DNA from: Candidatus Obscuribacterales bacterium
GTDB taxonomy: Bacteria > Cyanobacteriota > Vampirovibrionia > Obscuribacterales > Obscuribacteraceae
Length of the DNA stretch: 64,000 bases
Assembly (NCBI GenBank): GCA_021732085.1
Contig: JAKFVQ010000007.1
Location: forward strand, 186,001 to 250,000
Reading direction: 5' to 3'
Under the pieces are notes generated by a model that was given only the letters and a program-made list of their open reading frames with translations, was not told where the DNA came from and searched no databases. Numbering within the stretch: the stretch's first letter is position 1; each line of letters begins with the position of its first letter. Of the stretch, positions 36,114 through 45,835 are shown piece after piece. Both the position numbers and the translations under genes were made by a program.

Positions 36114-37874
36114 ATGATCAAATCACCATCCTCCCCCGCTATGCCTTTGGCCTCACAGAAGATATCGGCAGCCTATCAAAAGCTCAGCCAGACCTATCTG
36201 AAACGCAATCCAGACGACGACACGAAGTTTGGAATTGTGCTTGCCGGTGTGCTCATTCTAGCGGCGGCAGCGTATTTGAGTCTGGCTTACGGTTGGCCCA
36301 AGTTCAGCCGCGCAGAAGTCTTCTTTGCCGAGTGCGTTCGCGAGATGTTTCAATCCGATAACCTCGTAACGCCGCTGTACCATGGCACACCATTCTTCGA
36401 TAAGCCAATATTGTCGTATTGGACAATCTGTGCAAGTTACATCATGTTCGGCGTAAGCCATTTCGCCTCGCGCATTCCCTCTGTGCTTTGTGCGCTTGGC
36501 ACAGTACTAGTTACAGCAATTGCCGGCAAACACCTTTTTGGGACAAAAGTCGGAAGCTTAAGCGCAGCAGTCCTTGCAAGTTCAGTAATGTTCATTTCCT
36601 TCTCGAACCTTTGCATGTCGGACATGACGCTCGTTTTCTTCGACACAATCACGATGGGGCTCCTCTACTGGTCGCTCGAAAATGAAAAGCGCCGCAGCAT
36701 CCTTCTATATATTGCATCGCTGAGCCTGGGACTTGCTTTTCTCACCAAGGGTCCAGTTGGAATTGTTCTGCCATCTGTAGCATTTGCGATCTATCTAACC
36801 CTCACCAGACAATGGACGAAGATCGAACTGGTTAGACATGTGCTGCCGTGTGCATTTTTCATGGCTCTAGCAGGCGTGCCCTGGTTCATGGCGGCTTATC
36901 GTCAAAATGGGGCCGGCGCTTTAAGCTACTTTTTCATCCATGAGAATTTGGAGCGCTTTGCCGGATCTACTTACGACACACACAGACCAATTTGGTTCAT
37001 GGTCGTATCACTATTCGGGGGAATGTTGCCGTGGTCTGTATTTCTGCCAATAGCATTTGCCGATTCATTCAAAAAAATGAAAAATGGATTGCAGAACGTC
37101 ACCGCCCAAAAACACTTCTATTTGTGGCTCTGGATCGCAGTTGTAATTGGATTCTTCAGTGTGTCGCGCGGAAAAATCGACTACTATGCATTGCCTGTTT
37201 ATCCTGCAGCAGCAATCTTGATCGGGCATTATTTGAGCGCTGCGTGCGAGCTTAAGACACCGTTCATAAAAGTGTTTTCCTGGATAATCTCGGTGGGCGC
37301 AACGGTCGGCGGAATAGCCATTGCCGTAATGTGCGCGCGGGCGTTTCCTAGTGAACCACCAGAAAGTTGGGCGGCTTTGCCGGCGGTTTTGGCAATCTGC
37401 GGAGCCCTCATGATGAAGCTATGCAGCATGAATGAGCCGCGACGCGCATTTAAGATGCTGTTCGTGTGTGTGTGCCTTTGCTCGATGGCAGTAGCCACGC
37501 AAATTTATCCCTGGATCAATAGCAAACAAGCTGTTTTGAAATACATCCCTTATTTACATGGACTGCCAGAAACGGCTCGGGTGGGAGTTTGTACTAGCCT
37601 GCAAAACTGGATTGACGAGATAACTTTCCAAACCAATCTCGAACCAATTAAAGTCGAAAGCATAAAGATGGCAGAACAGCTCTTGAGTTCAAAGAGCGAA
37701 ACGGTTCTTCTCATTCAGCAAACTGAATATGATCAGATGAGCCCTGCCGCTAAAGAACGTTCTCGCATCATTGCGAGCAATCCGTTTATTCCGCGAAGCA
37801 TCAATCCCATTTACTTCATTCGTAAGGGTAAGGCACTCGGAGAAAGCACCTTATTGTTGCTGACGAACAAGTAA
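36114..37874 (+). CDS. ArnT/PMT-type membrane glycosyltransferase (GT39/GT83-like)
   Basis: The ATG at 36114 is preferred to 36021 because GGAG lies five bases upstream. The 586-residue protein has about a dozen membrane helices. The first extracytoplasmic loop contains the acidic SRAEVFFAECV and HGTPFFDKPILSYW, the signature region of ArnT-like transferases that use polyprenyl-phosphate sugars. FLTKGPVGIVLP and GKIDYYALPVYP are further family motifs. The acceptor (lipid A, protein or another glycan) cannot be told. The C-terminal 120 residues are less hydrophobic and likely extracytoplasmic. It stands alone. Confidence 0.88.
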   Translation: MIKSPSSPAMPLASQKISAAYQKLSQTYLKRNPDDDTKFGIVLAGVLILAAAAYLSLAYGWPKFSRAEVFFAECVREMFQSDNLVTPLYHGTPFFDKPILSYWTICASYIMFGVSHFASRIPSVLCALGTVLVTAIAGKHLFGTKVGSLSAAVLASSVMFISFSNLCMSDMTLVFFDTITMGLLYWSLENEKRRSILLYIASLSLGLAFLTKGPVGIVLPSVAFAIYLTLTRQWTKIELVRHVLPCAFFMALAGVPWFMAAYRQNGAGALSYFFIHENLERFAGSTYDTHRPIWFMVVSLFGGMLPWSVFLPIAFADSFKKMKNGLQNVTAQKHFYLWLWIAVVIGFFSVSRGKIDYYALPVYPAAAILIGHYLSAACELKTPFIKVFSWIISVGATVGGIAIAVMCARAFPSEPPESWAALPAVLAICGALMMKLCSMNEPRRAFKMLFVCVCLCSMAVATQIYPWINSKQAVLKYIPYLHGLPETARVGVCTSLQNWIDEITFQTNLEPIKVESIKMAEQLLSSKSETVLLIQQTEYDQMSPAAKERSRIIASNPFIPRSINPIYFIRKGKALGESTLLLLTNK

Positions 37875-37890
37875 GACGTAAGACACGGCG

Positions 37891-37942
37891 GGCTGGCTGA
37901 GCGGGCTGGCTGAGCGGGCTGGCTGAGCGGGCTGGCTGAGCG
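37891..37942. repeat. Four perfect 13-bp tandem repeats
   Basis: GGCTGGCTGAGCG is repeated four times without change directly after the glycosyltransferase stop. The rest of the gap up to 38082 shows no other feature. Confidence 0.9.
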
Positions 37943-38082
37943 GGCATGGGCGATCATAAATTGATTTGCAGCGCGAAAGACGAATGCATCATCGTTGCCC
38001 CCCTGACGAAACGAAGCAGCATTGCAAGCCTGTCGCCAGGCTGAAAAGATTTCAATCTTGAATCTCCAGCAGGCTTCAATCG

Positions 38083-38102
38083 AGCACTGATAAACCAGTG
38101 CT
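38083..38102 (-). terminator. Hairpin at the 3' end of the LRV gene
   Basis: AGCACTG and CAGTGCT pair with an ATAAAC loop, just past the stop of the minus-strand gene. The T-tract is poor, so the call is tentative. Confidence 0.45.
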
Positions 38103-38104
38103 TC

Positions 38105-38863
38105 TCAGGCTGGCAGCGCTGGATTATTCACACCAGAGCTAGTTCCGGATTGATTGATCGGCGGACGAGCATCAACTTGTTCGCCTGATGGATGAAAGCC
38201 GAGCGTCTCATTCAGCTCTGCCATTAGATGTTCGGCAAAGCGCTTGTCTTCGAGAATATCCTTATTCAAGCCAGACTCAGCAGTCATCATTTGCGCAGAA
38301 ATAGAAATCGTATTTGTCAAAATACGCGCCAAGGTTTTGCGTGCTCGATGGCTAACATAGGGATTCTCGTCCTTCAGCGCTCTATAAAGAACCGACAGCG
38401 GCGCGTGCGGATTTTCGGCAAGAAGATATCGCACATCCGAACATTCGTCCCCAGCTAAATCTTCCACACAATTAGAGGGACAATTTGTATTTTCGGCGAC
38501 GGCGCACCGCACTTCTGAATCCTCATGCTGGGCCAAGCGACTCAAAGTATAGCTGGCAGTATTTGGATTCTCAGCGACACGCACAATAACGCCCACAGGG
38601 CTAACATGAGTTAGATACTCCAACATATCGGCTGGGGTTTCGGGATTCGAGGCAATCATCCCTTTAAGGCGATTGCAACCGGTTTCACTCACGGACCTGA
38701 GGGCCCTCTGTGAAACACTATGCAAACGCGCAGAGAGGAACAGCGTTACAGCTTCCCGAAGTTGTTGAAGACTGCGCCAGTTGAATTTAAATATAAAGGA
38801 TATGTCGGACTTCGGTTCCCACCAATTGAGTAATTCCTCACAGTCCAATTCCAGTCTTTGCAT
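38105..38863 (-). CDS. Leucine-rich-repeat-variant (LRV) protein
   Basis: The Met at 38863 (MQRLELDCEELLNWWEP) is preferred to 38923 because AGAGG lies nine bases upstream of it. The protein of 252 residues carries four or so repeats of the form VAENPNTASYTLSRLAQHED, VR..VAEN..CPSN..EDLAGDE and LLAENPHAPLSVLYRALKDE. This is the LRV pattern of alternating helices, usually a protein-binding solenoid. The iron-sulfur cluster Cys motif of Azotobacter LRV protein is not seen. The C-terminus is Pro/Ser-rich and variable. No signal peptide is present, so it is probably cytosolic. The partner is unknown. Confidence 0.72.
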   Translation of the reverse strand: MQRLELDCEELLNWWEPKSDISFIFKFNWRSLQQLREAVTLFLSARLHSVSQRALRSVSETGCNRLKGMIASNPETPADMLEYLTHVSPVGVIVRVAENPNTASYTLSRLAQHEDSEVRCAVAENTNCPSNCVEDLAGDECSDVRYLLAENPHAPLSVLYRALKDENPYVSHRARKTLARILTNTISISAQMMTAESGLNKDILEDKRFAEHLMAELNETLGFHPSGEQVDARPPINQSGTSSGVNNPALPA

Positions 38864-39216
38864 AATATGTTTCCTCTGGCCCGATAACGCCGGGCACCAC
38901 CCGCAGTAGAGACTCACATCCAATATCAGGCATGGTGATCCAACAATTCAATTGGACAGCAACAATCATCCTCACTCACTATGCTTAGTGATTGCGCATC
39001 ATCTTTTTCAGCTTGACCGGGTCACAAGGCGCACTTAGTGCGCGTCACAGGGCACAGGCGCGGCGCTACTATCGGCTATCCGCACTAGGGGGAAGAGAAA
39101 CACAATTATTTATGGGTTTCCCACAGGACAATTAAATGTTTTGGGGACTTTCGATTTTCCAATTCACATGTTGGACAACAAATTCTTAGGATGATGATAC
39201 TTGGCGATTTAACTTG

Positions 39217-39768
39217 ATGAGCGAGATTAAGATTATGGCGTACGCAACAGGAACCTATTTTGCACCAATTACCAGAGCTAACCGTCGCAACTATAAGTTG
39301 GTCGGCTACTGGCTCAGCTCCAACAACAGCGTGTTGGACGGCTCCACCTCCGAGATCAAATTGAGACTCGACGATTTTTGCTCTCATCAAGGCTGCATCC
39401 TTAATGCCGTTGAATGGGACTGCGGCTCCAATCAAAACCCCATGAGAATGGGCTTGTGGAAAGCACTGCGCAGACTGGTTTGTGACAAATGTCCACCAAA
39501 GCGCATGTCGATGAGTTACATGAATCTCGATGACTTCATGACACAAGCAATGGCTCCTTGCGGCTGCGGACGCAAAGAAGGCTTGGAAGGAATTCTCTTC
39601 ACAAACATCAGGCACCTCAGCTCTGATCCCTCGAAAGTTTCGCAGGTAGTTCTCAAATTGGCAGAGGAAGGCAAACACGTCATCGCGCAAGATGGCATCT
39701 GCCTGAGCTGCTGCCATCCAGCGACCAAAGCATTGCTGCAAAAACGCAAGCTACTCGTCGCGTCCTAA
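39217..39768 (+). CDS. Cys-rich protein of unknown function
   Basis: A protein of 183 residues starting at ATG 39217 (a TTG precedes it). It has nine or more cysteines in pairs: HQGC, WDCG, CDKC, CGCG and CLSCC. These could bind zinc. No known domain is recognised and there is no signal peptide. A terminator with a perfect 10-bp stem follows the gene. Base composition is like its neighbours. Confidence 0.65.
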   Translation: MSEIKIMAYATGTYFAPITRANRRNYKLVGYWLSSNNSVLDGSTSEIKLRLDDFCSHQGCILNAVEWDCGSNQNPMRMGLWKALRRLVCDKCPPKRMSMSYMNLDDFMTQAMAPCGCGRKEGLEGILFTNIRHLSSDPSKVSQVVLKLAEEGKHVIAQDGICLSCCHPATKALLQKRKLLVAS

Positions 39769-39803
39769 CCATTTTTTCAGCCCCCCGGAAATCTGCTCTC
39801 GTG

Positions 39804-39827
39804 GCCCTAGATCGTAAGATCTAGGGC
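39804..39827 (+). terminator. Intrinsic terminator
   Basis: GCCCTAGATC and GATCTAGGGC form a perfect 10-bp stem with a GTAA loop, 35 bases after the preceding stop, followed by TTCGAGATTTT. Confidence 0.75.
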
Positions 39828-39854
39828 TTCGAGATTTTCAATTTAAACGCTCCG

Positions 39855-40210
39855 GATGCTCCCGCCGCATTCTGCGTCTCCGCATCCTCCGCTGAGAACA
39901 TACGCTCTAGATGCTCTCCCGCCGCATTCTGCGTCTGCGCATCCTCCCCTGAGAACATACGCTCTTGATGCTCTCCCGCCGCATTCTGCGTCTGCGCATC
40001 CTCCGCTGAGAACATACGCTCTAGATGCTCTCCCGCCGCATTCTGCGTCTGCGCATCTTCCGCAGAACATGCGCTCTAGATGCTTTCCCGCCGCATTCTG
40101 CGTCTGCGCATCTTCCGCTGAGAACATACGCTCTAGATGCTTTCCCGCCGCATTCTGCGTCTGCGCATCTTCCGCAGAGAACATGCGCTCTAGATGCTTT
40201 CCCGCCGCAT
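39855..40210. repeat. 57-bp minisatellite, six full copies and a partial seventh
   Basis: Units start with GATGCT at 39855, 39910, 39967, 40024, 40079, 40136 and 40193, giving lengths 55, 57, 57, 55, 57 and 57. The conserved core is CCGCCGCATTCTGCGTCTGC. A period of 57 would encode 19 residues per unit (minus-strand frame with MFSAEDAQTQNAAGEH), but the two 55-base units break the frame, and no start or N-terminal domain is attached. A decayed related unit (GCTAGATGCTATCGCCGCG) occurs near 40612. Confidence 0.9.
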
Positions 40211-40361
40211 GCTACCACTCAAAACACCTGCGCTTACACAGTTCAGTCAGTGGCAAATCATGAGATTAGCTAAGTTGAAACACACAAAGAAGATTTCGAT
40301 CAAAGTCTGCTCGCTTGAATCTTCGGTGGGAGTAAATTCAATTCCGTTGAAATTTGGAGTT

Positions 40362-40465
40362 TTTTCTCACCATGACAACCGGCAAAAAAACCACCTCAAG
40401 AGCTGTAAAGGCTGATGAAATAGACATTCAATGGAAGAGCACAGGGCGTTGTCATGGTGAGAAAA
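40362..40465. repeat. Perfect 18-bp inverted repeat enclosing 68 bp
   Basis: TTTTCTCACCATGACAAC (40362-40379) is the exact reverse complement of 40448-40465. Inside lies a frame of 36 codons from ATG 40372 to a TAG near 40482 (start MTTGKKTTSR), with GGAG 13 bases upstream. No target-site duplication was found at the ends. It could be a small non-autonomous element, a long RNA hairpin, or a terminator-like relic. The rest of the gap 40211-40808 shows nothing else convincing. Confidence 0.75.
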
Positions 40466-40808
40466 TCGGTGCATCAACATAGGTGGGAAGAACAGCCCCC
40501 AGCCATAGCATTTCGTTGATCGCTACTTCAGGCTGTAAATTCAAATCTTTCATCAGTAAAATTCGGATTCTACCTCAACCGCACTCTGACTTTAGCCGCT
40601 GTATTATCGAGCGCTAGATGCTATCGCCGCGTTCCTTATCCTCCGCGTCAGAATCAGGCTTGGAAAGCTGCCATGACGGTAAGCTATGTGGAAAATCCCA
40701 ATAGCCAAGTCCTAATGCTGGCGAGGACCGCAAACGGGGCTCCCACACCTTGAAACTGCGCCCGCCCTTCTCCATCTACCCATCCAATAGGCGCGCCGCA
40801 CATTGTCT

Positions 40809-42950
40809 TTATCTTCGCGACCAGCTGTATTCGGTCACGCCGCTATCAGCGCGGACAACTGCGGCACCGGTTGGCGTACCGCGAGATTGACGGACGACTC
40901 GTCTTGTTGCAGTGTTGCGTTTGCGCTTGCGTGAGCTATAAGAAGAATAGCTCGAATAGGATCCGCTACCGCTTGAAGATACTTTCACAGGTTCAAGTGG
41001 TTTATCCGTTCCTAGTCCTTGCGCTCCTCTATTGCAGGCAACAAAGAAACCTGCGGGAGTGGGATTCCTTCTGTAGTAGGCGACATTATAATCACGAAAA
41101 ATGCGAGTCATAATTGTTCCACCCGTAGCCGAGCCACCAACTGCTTTATTGTCTTTATTGCCACCCCATACGGCTGTGACAAGGTCTGGAGTGAACCCGA
41201 CAAACCAAAGATCTTTTCCCTGGTCGGCTGTGCCGGTCTTGCCGGCAACCGGACGATCCGGCAACTTTGCTAACTGTCCTGTGCCTTCGGCGACGCAGTC
41301 TTGCATTAAGTCTACGAGCTGGGCGACGGTGTTTCGATCGAAAGCAGCGCTACTGTCAGGGTAAAAGTTTTCCAATACTTTGCCTGATCGCGTTTCGACG
41401 CGGCGCACCAAAGATGGTGACATGTACATGCCGCCCCGCGCAAAAGTCGCGTAGGAATTGCCGAGGTTCAATGGCGATACGGCGGAGCAACCCAAAGCCA
41501 GCGAAAGGTGCGGAGCCAAAACCTCTTTAACCCCGGCTCTTTCCGCAACAGAGATGATGGAGTCTACACCGACGGACTGGGCGATCTTCAAAGCCGGAAT
41601 ATTGCGCGAATAAGCAAATGCTTTGGCGACAGTGATACCACCGAGGAATTTACCATCGTAATTTTTGGGCTTGTACTCCTTGCCTTGATGATCTTTCATT
41701 GAGAATGGGGCATCCTCAACCATTCCGTATTCTTCGATCACACCTTTTTCAAAACCCGCCAAGTATACAAAAGGCTTGAAAGCCGATCCAGCAGTGTGAG
41801 GGTTGGTGGCGCAATTCCATTGGTTGGACATATAGTCACCAACACCACCAACAAGGGCAACAACGGCACCGTCGGCAACGCGAATACTAACGAGCGCCCC
41901 TTGATTAATACCATATGGTGCTCTAGCCAAGCCGGAAGCTAAAGCTCTTTCTGCCGCTTCTTGCGCGCCACAATCCAGATTCGTGTAGATTTTCAGCCCC
42001 TGGCGTTCAATCGATGCTGAATTATAACGACCCTTCAGCATTTCAATACACGCGCTTACATAATAAGGATACTTCTGAATGCTGAGTTTGGCGGGTTCAG
42101 CACCAAACGACCTGAATACTAGGTTCTCCTGTGTTGCTGCCTGCAGTTCCTCAGGTGAAATGAAATTGTATTCGCTCATTTTTTCCAGCACACTTCGTTG
42201 CCTGCGCATTGCAGCGGCACGATTTTCGGCAGAGCCCCCGCGGCTTGGGGAGCGAATAATTCCAGCCAAGAATGCAGACTCAGCGTTATCGAGTTCAGAA
42301 GCATGTTTACCAAAGTAGTTGCGCGCCGCTTGCTCAATACCATATGCGTTGTTTCCGAAATACACTTCGTTTAAATAGAGTTCGAGAATCTTGTCTTTCT
42401 TGAAGCGATTCTCCAGGGCCACTGCGATCAACAGTTCTGCTATTTTGAGATCAATAGACCGCTTCTTTCCCTCGAAGAAAAGATTCTTCGCCAGCTGCTG
42501 CGTAATTGTCGAACCGCCTTCTACAACTTTTCCGTGAGACACATTCGATAAAAAAGCTCTTGCTATGCCAGCGGGGCTTACACCATGATGCTCATAAAAG
42601 CGGTGGTCTTCTGCCGCAAGAAGCGCAATTTGCATCGGACGCGACACCATATTCAGCGGCACGATTATTCGTTGCTCAGATCCTTGAACAGCGACTACCA
42701 ATTTATCGTTCTTGTCGTATACCTGAATCGTTTGGACCGGATTGTACTTTTCGAGAAAGGCAAGATCAGGAACATCCATTAATGCCATGCCGACCTTGAA
42801 GCCGAGGAAGGCGACAACAATGAAGCCTATGAACAAAAGGACAAAAAGGACGTTGCGCGCTATGTAGAGAATGTACTGCTGCGCCGAAGCGTGCTCTTCT
42901 CGAAATTTTAGAGCGTTAAGTCTGCGGTTCTTAAAAGAACGCTTTGCCAT
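40809..42950 (-). CDS. Class A penicillin-binding protein (PBP1A-type)
   Basis: The 713-residue protein has a short basic cytoplasmic tail and one membrane anchor (about 31-55). The GT51 glycosyltransferase domain has catalytic Glu114 in EDHRFYEHHG and GGSTITQQLAKN (145-156). The transpeptidase domain has the Ser389-x-x-Lys392 motif (SAFK), SRN (448-450) and KTG (571-573), so both activities should be intact. It polymerises glycan strands from lipid II and crosslinks peptides outside the membrane. The C-terminus is a Ser/Tyr/Arg-rich tail. It stands alone and is divergent from the Spy-like gene. Confidence 0.96.
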   Translation of the reverse strand: MAKRSFKNRRLNALKFREEHASAQQYILYIARNVLFVLLFIGFIVVAFLGFKVGMALMDVPDLAFLEKYNPVQTIQVYDKNDKLVVAVQGSEQRIIVPLNMVSRPMQIALLAAEDHRFYEHHGVSPAGIARAFLSNVSHGKVVEGGSTITQQLAKNLFFEGKKRSIDLKIAELLIAVALENRFKKDKILELYLNEVYFGNNAYGIEQAARNYFGKHASELDNAESAFLAGIIRSPSRGGSAENRAAAMRRQRSVLEKMSEYNFISPEELQAATQENLVFRSFGAEPAKLSIQKYPYYVSACIEMLKGRYNSASIERQGLKIYTNLDCGAQEAAERALASGLARAPYGINQGALVSIRVADGAVVALVGGVGDYMSNQWNCATNPHTAGSAFKPFVYLAGFEKGVIEEYGMVEDAPFSMKDHQGKEYKPKNYDGKFLGGITVAKAFAYSRNIPALKIAQSVGVDSIISVAERAGVKEVLAPHLSLALGCSAVSPLNLGNSYATFARGGMYMSPSLVRRVETRSGKVLENFYPDSSAAFDRNTVAQLVDLMQDCVAEGTGQLAKLPDRPVAGKTGTADQGKDLWFVGFTPDLVTAVWGGNKDNKAVGGSATGGTIMTRIFRDYNVAYYRRNPTPAGFFVACNRGAQGLGTDKPLEPVKVSSSGSGSYSSYSSYSSRKRKRNTATRRVVRQSRGTPTGAAVVRADSGVTEYSWSRR

Positions 42951-43246
42951 TACAGCTTCCGGGATTGGTAAATGCGGACCGAAAGCTCAATTTAAGCACG
43001 CCAGAGACATCCTTGACAAGCCCAATCTAAAGAGCTCTCTTGCTTGCCGGAGCCCTGCAAAACCGTCCGGGCACATTTTCTAAACACAGGCGTCTGAGAT
43101 TAAAGAGTGCAGAAACCGGATTGTCCTGATTTCAGGCGAACCCGAGTTGTGCATGTTTAGACTGATTCGGGGTATATCATTAGGCAGCTAAGAGTTCATC
43201 CCGTTTCCAAGCGTTCTCATTTCGTCAACCTGAATATTTCACACCT

Positions 43247-43894
43247 ATGTTTCGATCTAGTTTTGTTGAGAATAAAACACAGCCTGATAGCTTGCTATCA
43301 AACGGGCATGAAGCCGACGCGGTTTCGCAGGAACATCCCAATGTGCAGGACTTGCCGTCCGATAAGCACACCGAACGTGCAAAATTTCTGACTTTCCTCA
43401 TTATCAATCTCTTCGTTTTTGCCAGCTTATTCACTATCCTTTCTACCTCGTCGATAGCACAGGACGGGGCGAATAAAGATTCAAAAGATGCTGCGCCCGG
43501 AGAAGCAACCCCAGGCACAGGTGCCGATGGCAAACCGACAGCAGCTTTTTCCAAGCCTTACGGCTACTATCTCAACCCGATGCTGGATCACATACAAGCC
43601 AATCCAGATCAGCGCACGAAAATCAGCCTCGTTCTTCAGAATTATCGAGGCAGATTAGAACCGCTGCGCAATGAATACAATACTAAACGCCAAGAGTTTC
43701 TGACCAATGTAGTAAAAGGCGTTTCCTCAGACGTAATCATGGCCCAGCAAATAAAGATTGGTCATCTTTATGAGGAGATCACCTCCCATTATTGCCAAAT
43801 GTCGCTGGAAGTAAGGCGCCTATTGAATCCGGACCAAATTGTGCGCTACGAAGAGTTCAAGAGACAGCGCGGCTGGACACGTAAGAGCAAGTAA
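43247..43894 (+). CDS. Membrane-anchored Spy/CpxP-like protein
   Basis: The 215-residue protein has a charged cytoplasmic N-terminus of about 45 residues and one membrane segment (about 46-68, FLTFLIINLFVFASLF). The extracytoplasmic part after a Pro/Gly linker is all helical, with an LTxxQ-like ending LLNPDQIVRYEEF near 195-207, as in Spy/CpxP and metal-sensor proteins. Such proteins act as ATP-independent chaperones or stress sensors. The N-terminal anchor is unlike soluble Spy. The family call rests on pattern and weak motif only. Confidence 0.6.
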   Translation: MFRSSFVENKTQPDSLLSNGHEADAVSQEHPNVQDLPSDKHTERAKFLTFLIINLFVFASLFTILSTSSIAQDGANKDSKDAAPGEATPGTGADGKPTAAFSKPYGYYLNPMLDHIQANPDQRTKISLVLQNYRGRLEPLRNEYNTKRQEFLTNVVKGVSSDVIMAQQIKIGHLYEEITSHYCQMSLEVRRLLNPDQIVRYEEFKRQRGWTRKSK

Positions 43895-43973
43895 CTGACA
43901 ATAAAGCAAAACTAAGGCTGAATGAGCGTTTTTGCTTTAAGCTTTCCACTGTTCATTGCTGTGGAGGCTTGCC

Positions 43974-45311
43974 GTGCGCAAACCGGGTCTAACGACGCAA
44001 ATTTTTCTAGGGCTCGTGATCGGCATTCTTTTAGGCTGGCTGGCTCCCGAGGCCGGAAAAGCAGTGAAGCCGGCAGCTGATGTTTTCCTCCACCTGGTCA
44101 AAAGCATCATTGCACCTCTAGTGTTCGCGACTCTGGTCGTAGGAATTGCCGGACACGACAATATGAAAACCGTAGGAAGACTAGGGGTTAAGTCGCTAGT
44201 CTATTTCGAAGTTGTTACCACATTCGCCCTGGCGATCGGCCTATTAGTAGCGAATCTTATGCAGCCAGGCGCCGGTATCACACTTGGTGGCGTGCAAGCG
44301 GGCGATATCGGTGCCATGGCGGCAAAACAGCCTTCCGTTGGCGATATAATCGTTCACACTTTTCCATCCAGCGTTATCGACTCAATGGCTAGAGGCGACG
44401 TCCTTCAGATCGTTGTGTTCACGGTTATCTTCGCCGCGGCAGTTAGCGCGACAAAAGCCGAGCCTATTCTCAAGCTCTGCCATTCACTTTCCGAAGTGAT
44501 GTTCAAGTACACAAGCTATGTAATGATGTTCGCCCCAATCGGAGTCGCTGCCGCAATGGCTGCTACGGTCGGTGAACACGGTCTGACTGTATTAGTTTCA
44601 CTGGGCAAGTTGGTTGGCACACTTTATTTGGCGCTTGTGATTTTCGTGCTCTGCGTCCTGCTCCCCATCGCTGTTTTGGCACAAGTCCCATTGAAGAAAT
44701 TTCTCGGAGCAGTCAGAGAGCCGTTTATTCTCGCCTTCTCTACAACAAGCAGTGAAGCCGCTTTGCCGAAGGCACTCATCGCAATGGAAAGCATCGGCGT
44801 TCCCAGAAATATTGTCAGTTTCGTACTGCCAGTCGGATATACCTTCAACCTCGACGGAACGACGCTGTACCTCTCTTTGGCAGCCACATTTGTTGCACAG
44901 GCGGCCGGCGTCCATATGACACTTGAGCAGCAACTGATGATGATGCTCACGCTGATGTTGACGAGCAAAGGCGTAGCCGCAGTTCCGAGGGCATCACTGG
45001 TTATCCTGGCAGGGACCTTAACGAGCTTCAATTTGCCCCTTGCGGGAGTAGCACTTATCCTCGGTGTCGACACAATTATGGACATGGCGAGAACCTCCAT
45101 AAATGTTCTGGGCAATTGCCTAGCCTCGGTTGTACTCGCCCGATGGGAGGGCGTTTTCGGCAAAGAGCCAGCCATCGCGGAAAGCCCGTCGAGCATCCCA
45201 AACGAAGCCGAAGCAATAGCAAAAGTAGAAGTATTAATGGAGAACGCGCATCCCACTGGCGGAAGCGACAATGCATCGAAAGGTAGTCTGGAAAGCGCAG
45301 GATCAAAATGA
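43974..45311 (+). CDS. Dicarboxylate/amino acid:cation symporter (DAACS/GltP family)
   Basis: The GTG at 43974 is chosen because GGAGG lies six bases before it; the frame extends to a TTG at 43956. The 445-residue protein has about eight membrane helices and two re-entrant loops. AFSTTSSEAALPKAL is the serine-rich hairpin, and NLDGTTLYLSLAATFVAQ and DTIMDMARTSINVLGN are the substrate- and cation-binding motifs. It imports glutamate, aspartate or C4-dicarboxylates with H+ or Na+. The next gene overlaps its stop (ATGA), so they are translationally coupled. Confidence 0.94.
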   Translation: MRKPGLTTQIFLGLVIGILLGWLAPEAGKAVKPAADVFLHLVKSIIAPLVFATLVVGIAGHDNMKTVGRLGVKSLVYFEVVTTFALAIGLLVANLMQPGAGITLGGVQAGDIGAMAAKQPSVGDIIVHTFPSSVIDSMARGDVLQIVVFTVIFAAAVSATKAEPILKLCHSLSEVMFKYTSYVMMFAPIGVAAAMAATVGEHGLTVLVSLGKLVGTLYLALVIFVLCVLLPIAVLAQVPLKKFLGAVREPFILAFSTTSSEAALPKALIAMESIGVPRNIVSFVLPVGYTFNLDGTTLYLSLAATFVAQAAGVHMTLEQQLMMMLTLMLTSKGVAAVPRASLVILAGTLTSFNLPLAGVALILGVDTIMDMARTSINVLGNCLASVVLARWEGVFGKEPAIAESPSSIPNEAEAIAKVEVLMENAHPTGGSDNASKGSLESAGSK

Positions 45312-45787
45312 GCAATAACCTCCCACCTTTAGCCAACGAAGCCGACGGACAGACCGTCAAGCATGCAGAGCGAAGCCTTAAGAAAGAAAGCAATCCAGTG
45401 CGCTTGATTGTTGGCGTAGTATTGATGGCGGTGGCATGTATTCTATTATTCCAATCAATAGCCACGTATATCGATGGACTTTCAACTCTTCAATACAAGT
45501 CCGTCAACGCACGAGTGGGCGCCGTGAATACCCTGTTCAACGCTTTTGACCAGAGCAAGGTATGCAGCGTGTCGTTCTCGCTGGAAAACAGAGAATACAA
45601 AACCGATGTGAGCGTACCTCCGGAACGCATCGTCAAGGTCAACGAACTTGTGCAACTGTATTACGACAGCAATAATCCAAACAAAGCATCTTTGACCCAG
45701 GAAGTGGATTACGACGCCACAATCGTAAAGGGTTCATTCGGGCTATTCGCGCTTTGTTTTGCAATTCTTCTATTGTTCAAACGATAG
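45308..45787 (+). CDS. DUF3592-like membrane protein
   Basis: The 159-residue protein has membrane segments at about 35-55 and 138-156. Between them is an extracytoplasmic beta-rich domain with VCSVSFSLENREY and VQLYYDSNNPNKASL, which match the DUF3592 pattern (a YxPxNP-like strand). Its start codon overlaps the symporter stop, so it may be an accessory of the transporter. A pentanucleotide repeat begins 49 bases after its stop. Confidence 0.65.
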   Translation: MSNNLPPLANEADGQTVKHAERSLKKESNPVRLIVGVVLMAVACILLFQSIATYIDGLSTLQYKSVNARVGAVNTLFNAFDQSKVCSVSFSLENREYKTDVSVPPERIVKVNELVQLYYDSNNPNKASLTQEVDYDATIVKGSFGLFALCFAILLLFKR

Positions 45788-45835
45788 AATTCAAGCCACC
45801 GGGTCAGCGCCGCACAAGCCCGCTATCCAGCAATC

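Noticed and set aside
39029-39043. GCGCAC-TTA-GTGCGC hairpin upstream of the Cys-rich gene
   Set aside because: A three-base loop and 6-bp stem without T-tract or repetition; could be chance.
39855-40210. CRISPR-like regular spacing
   Set aside because: The whole 57-bp unit is conserved, so there are no unique spacers, and no cas genes are in the window.
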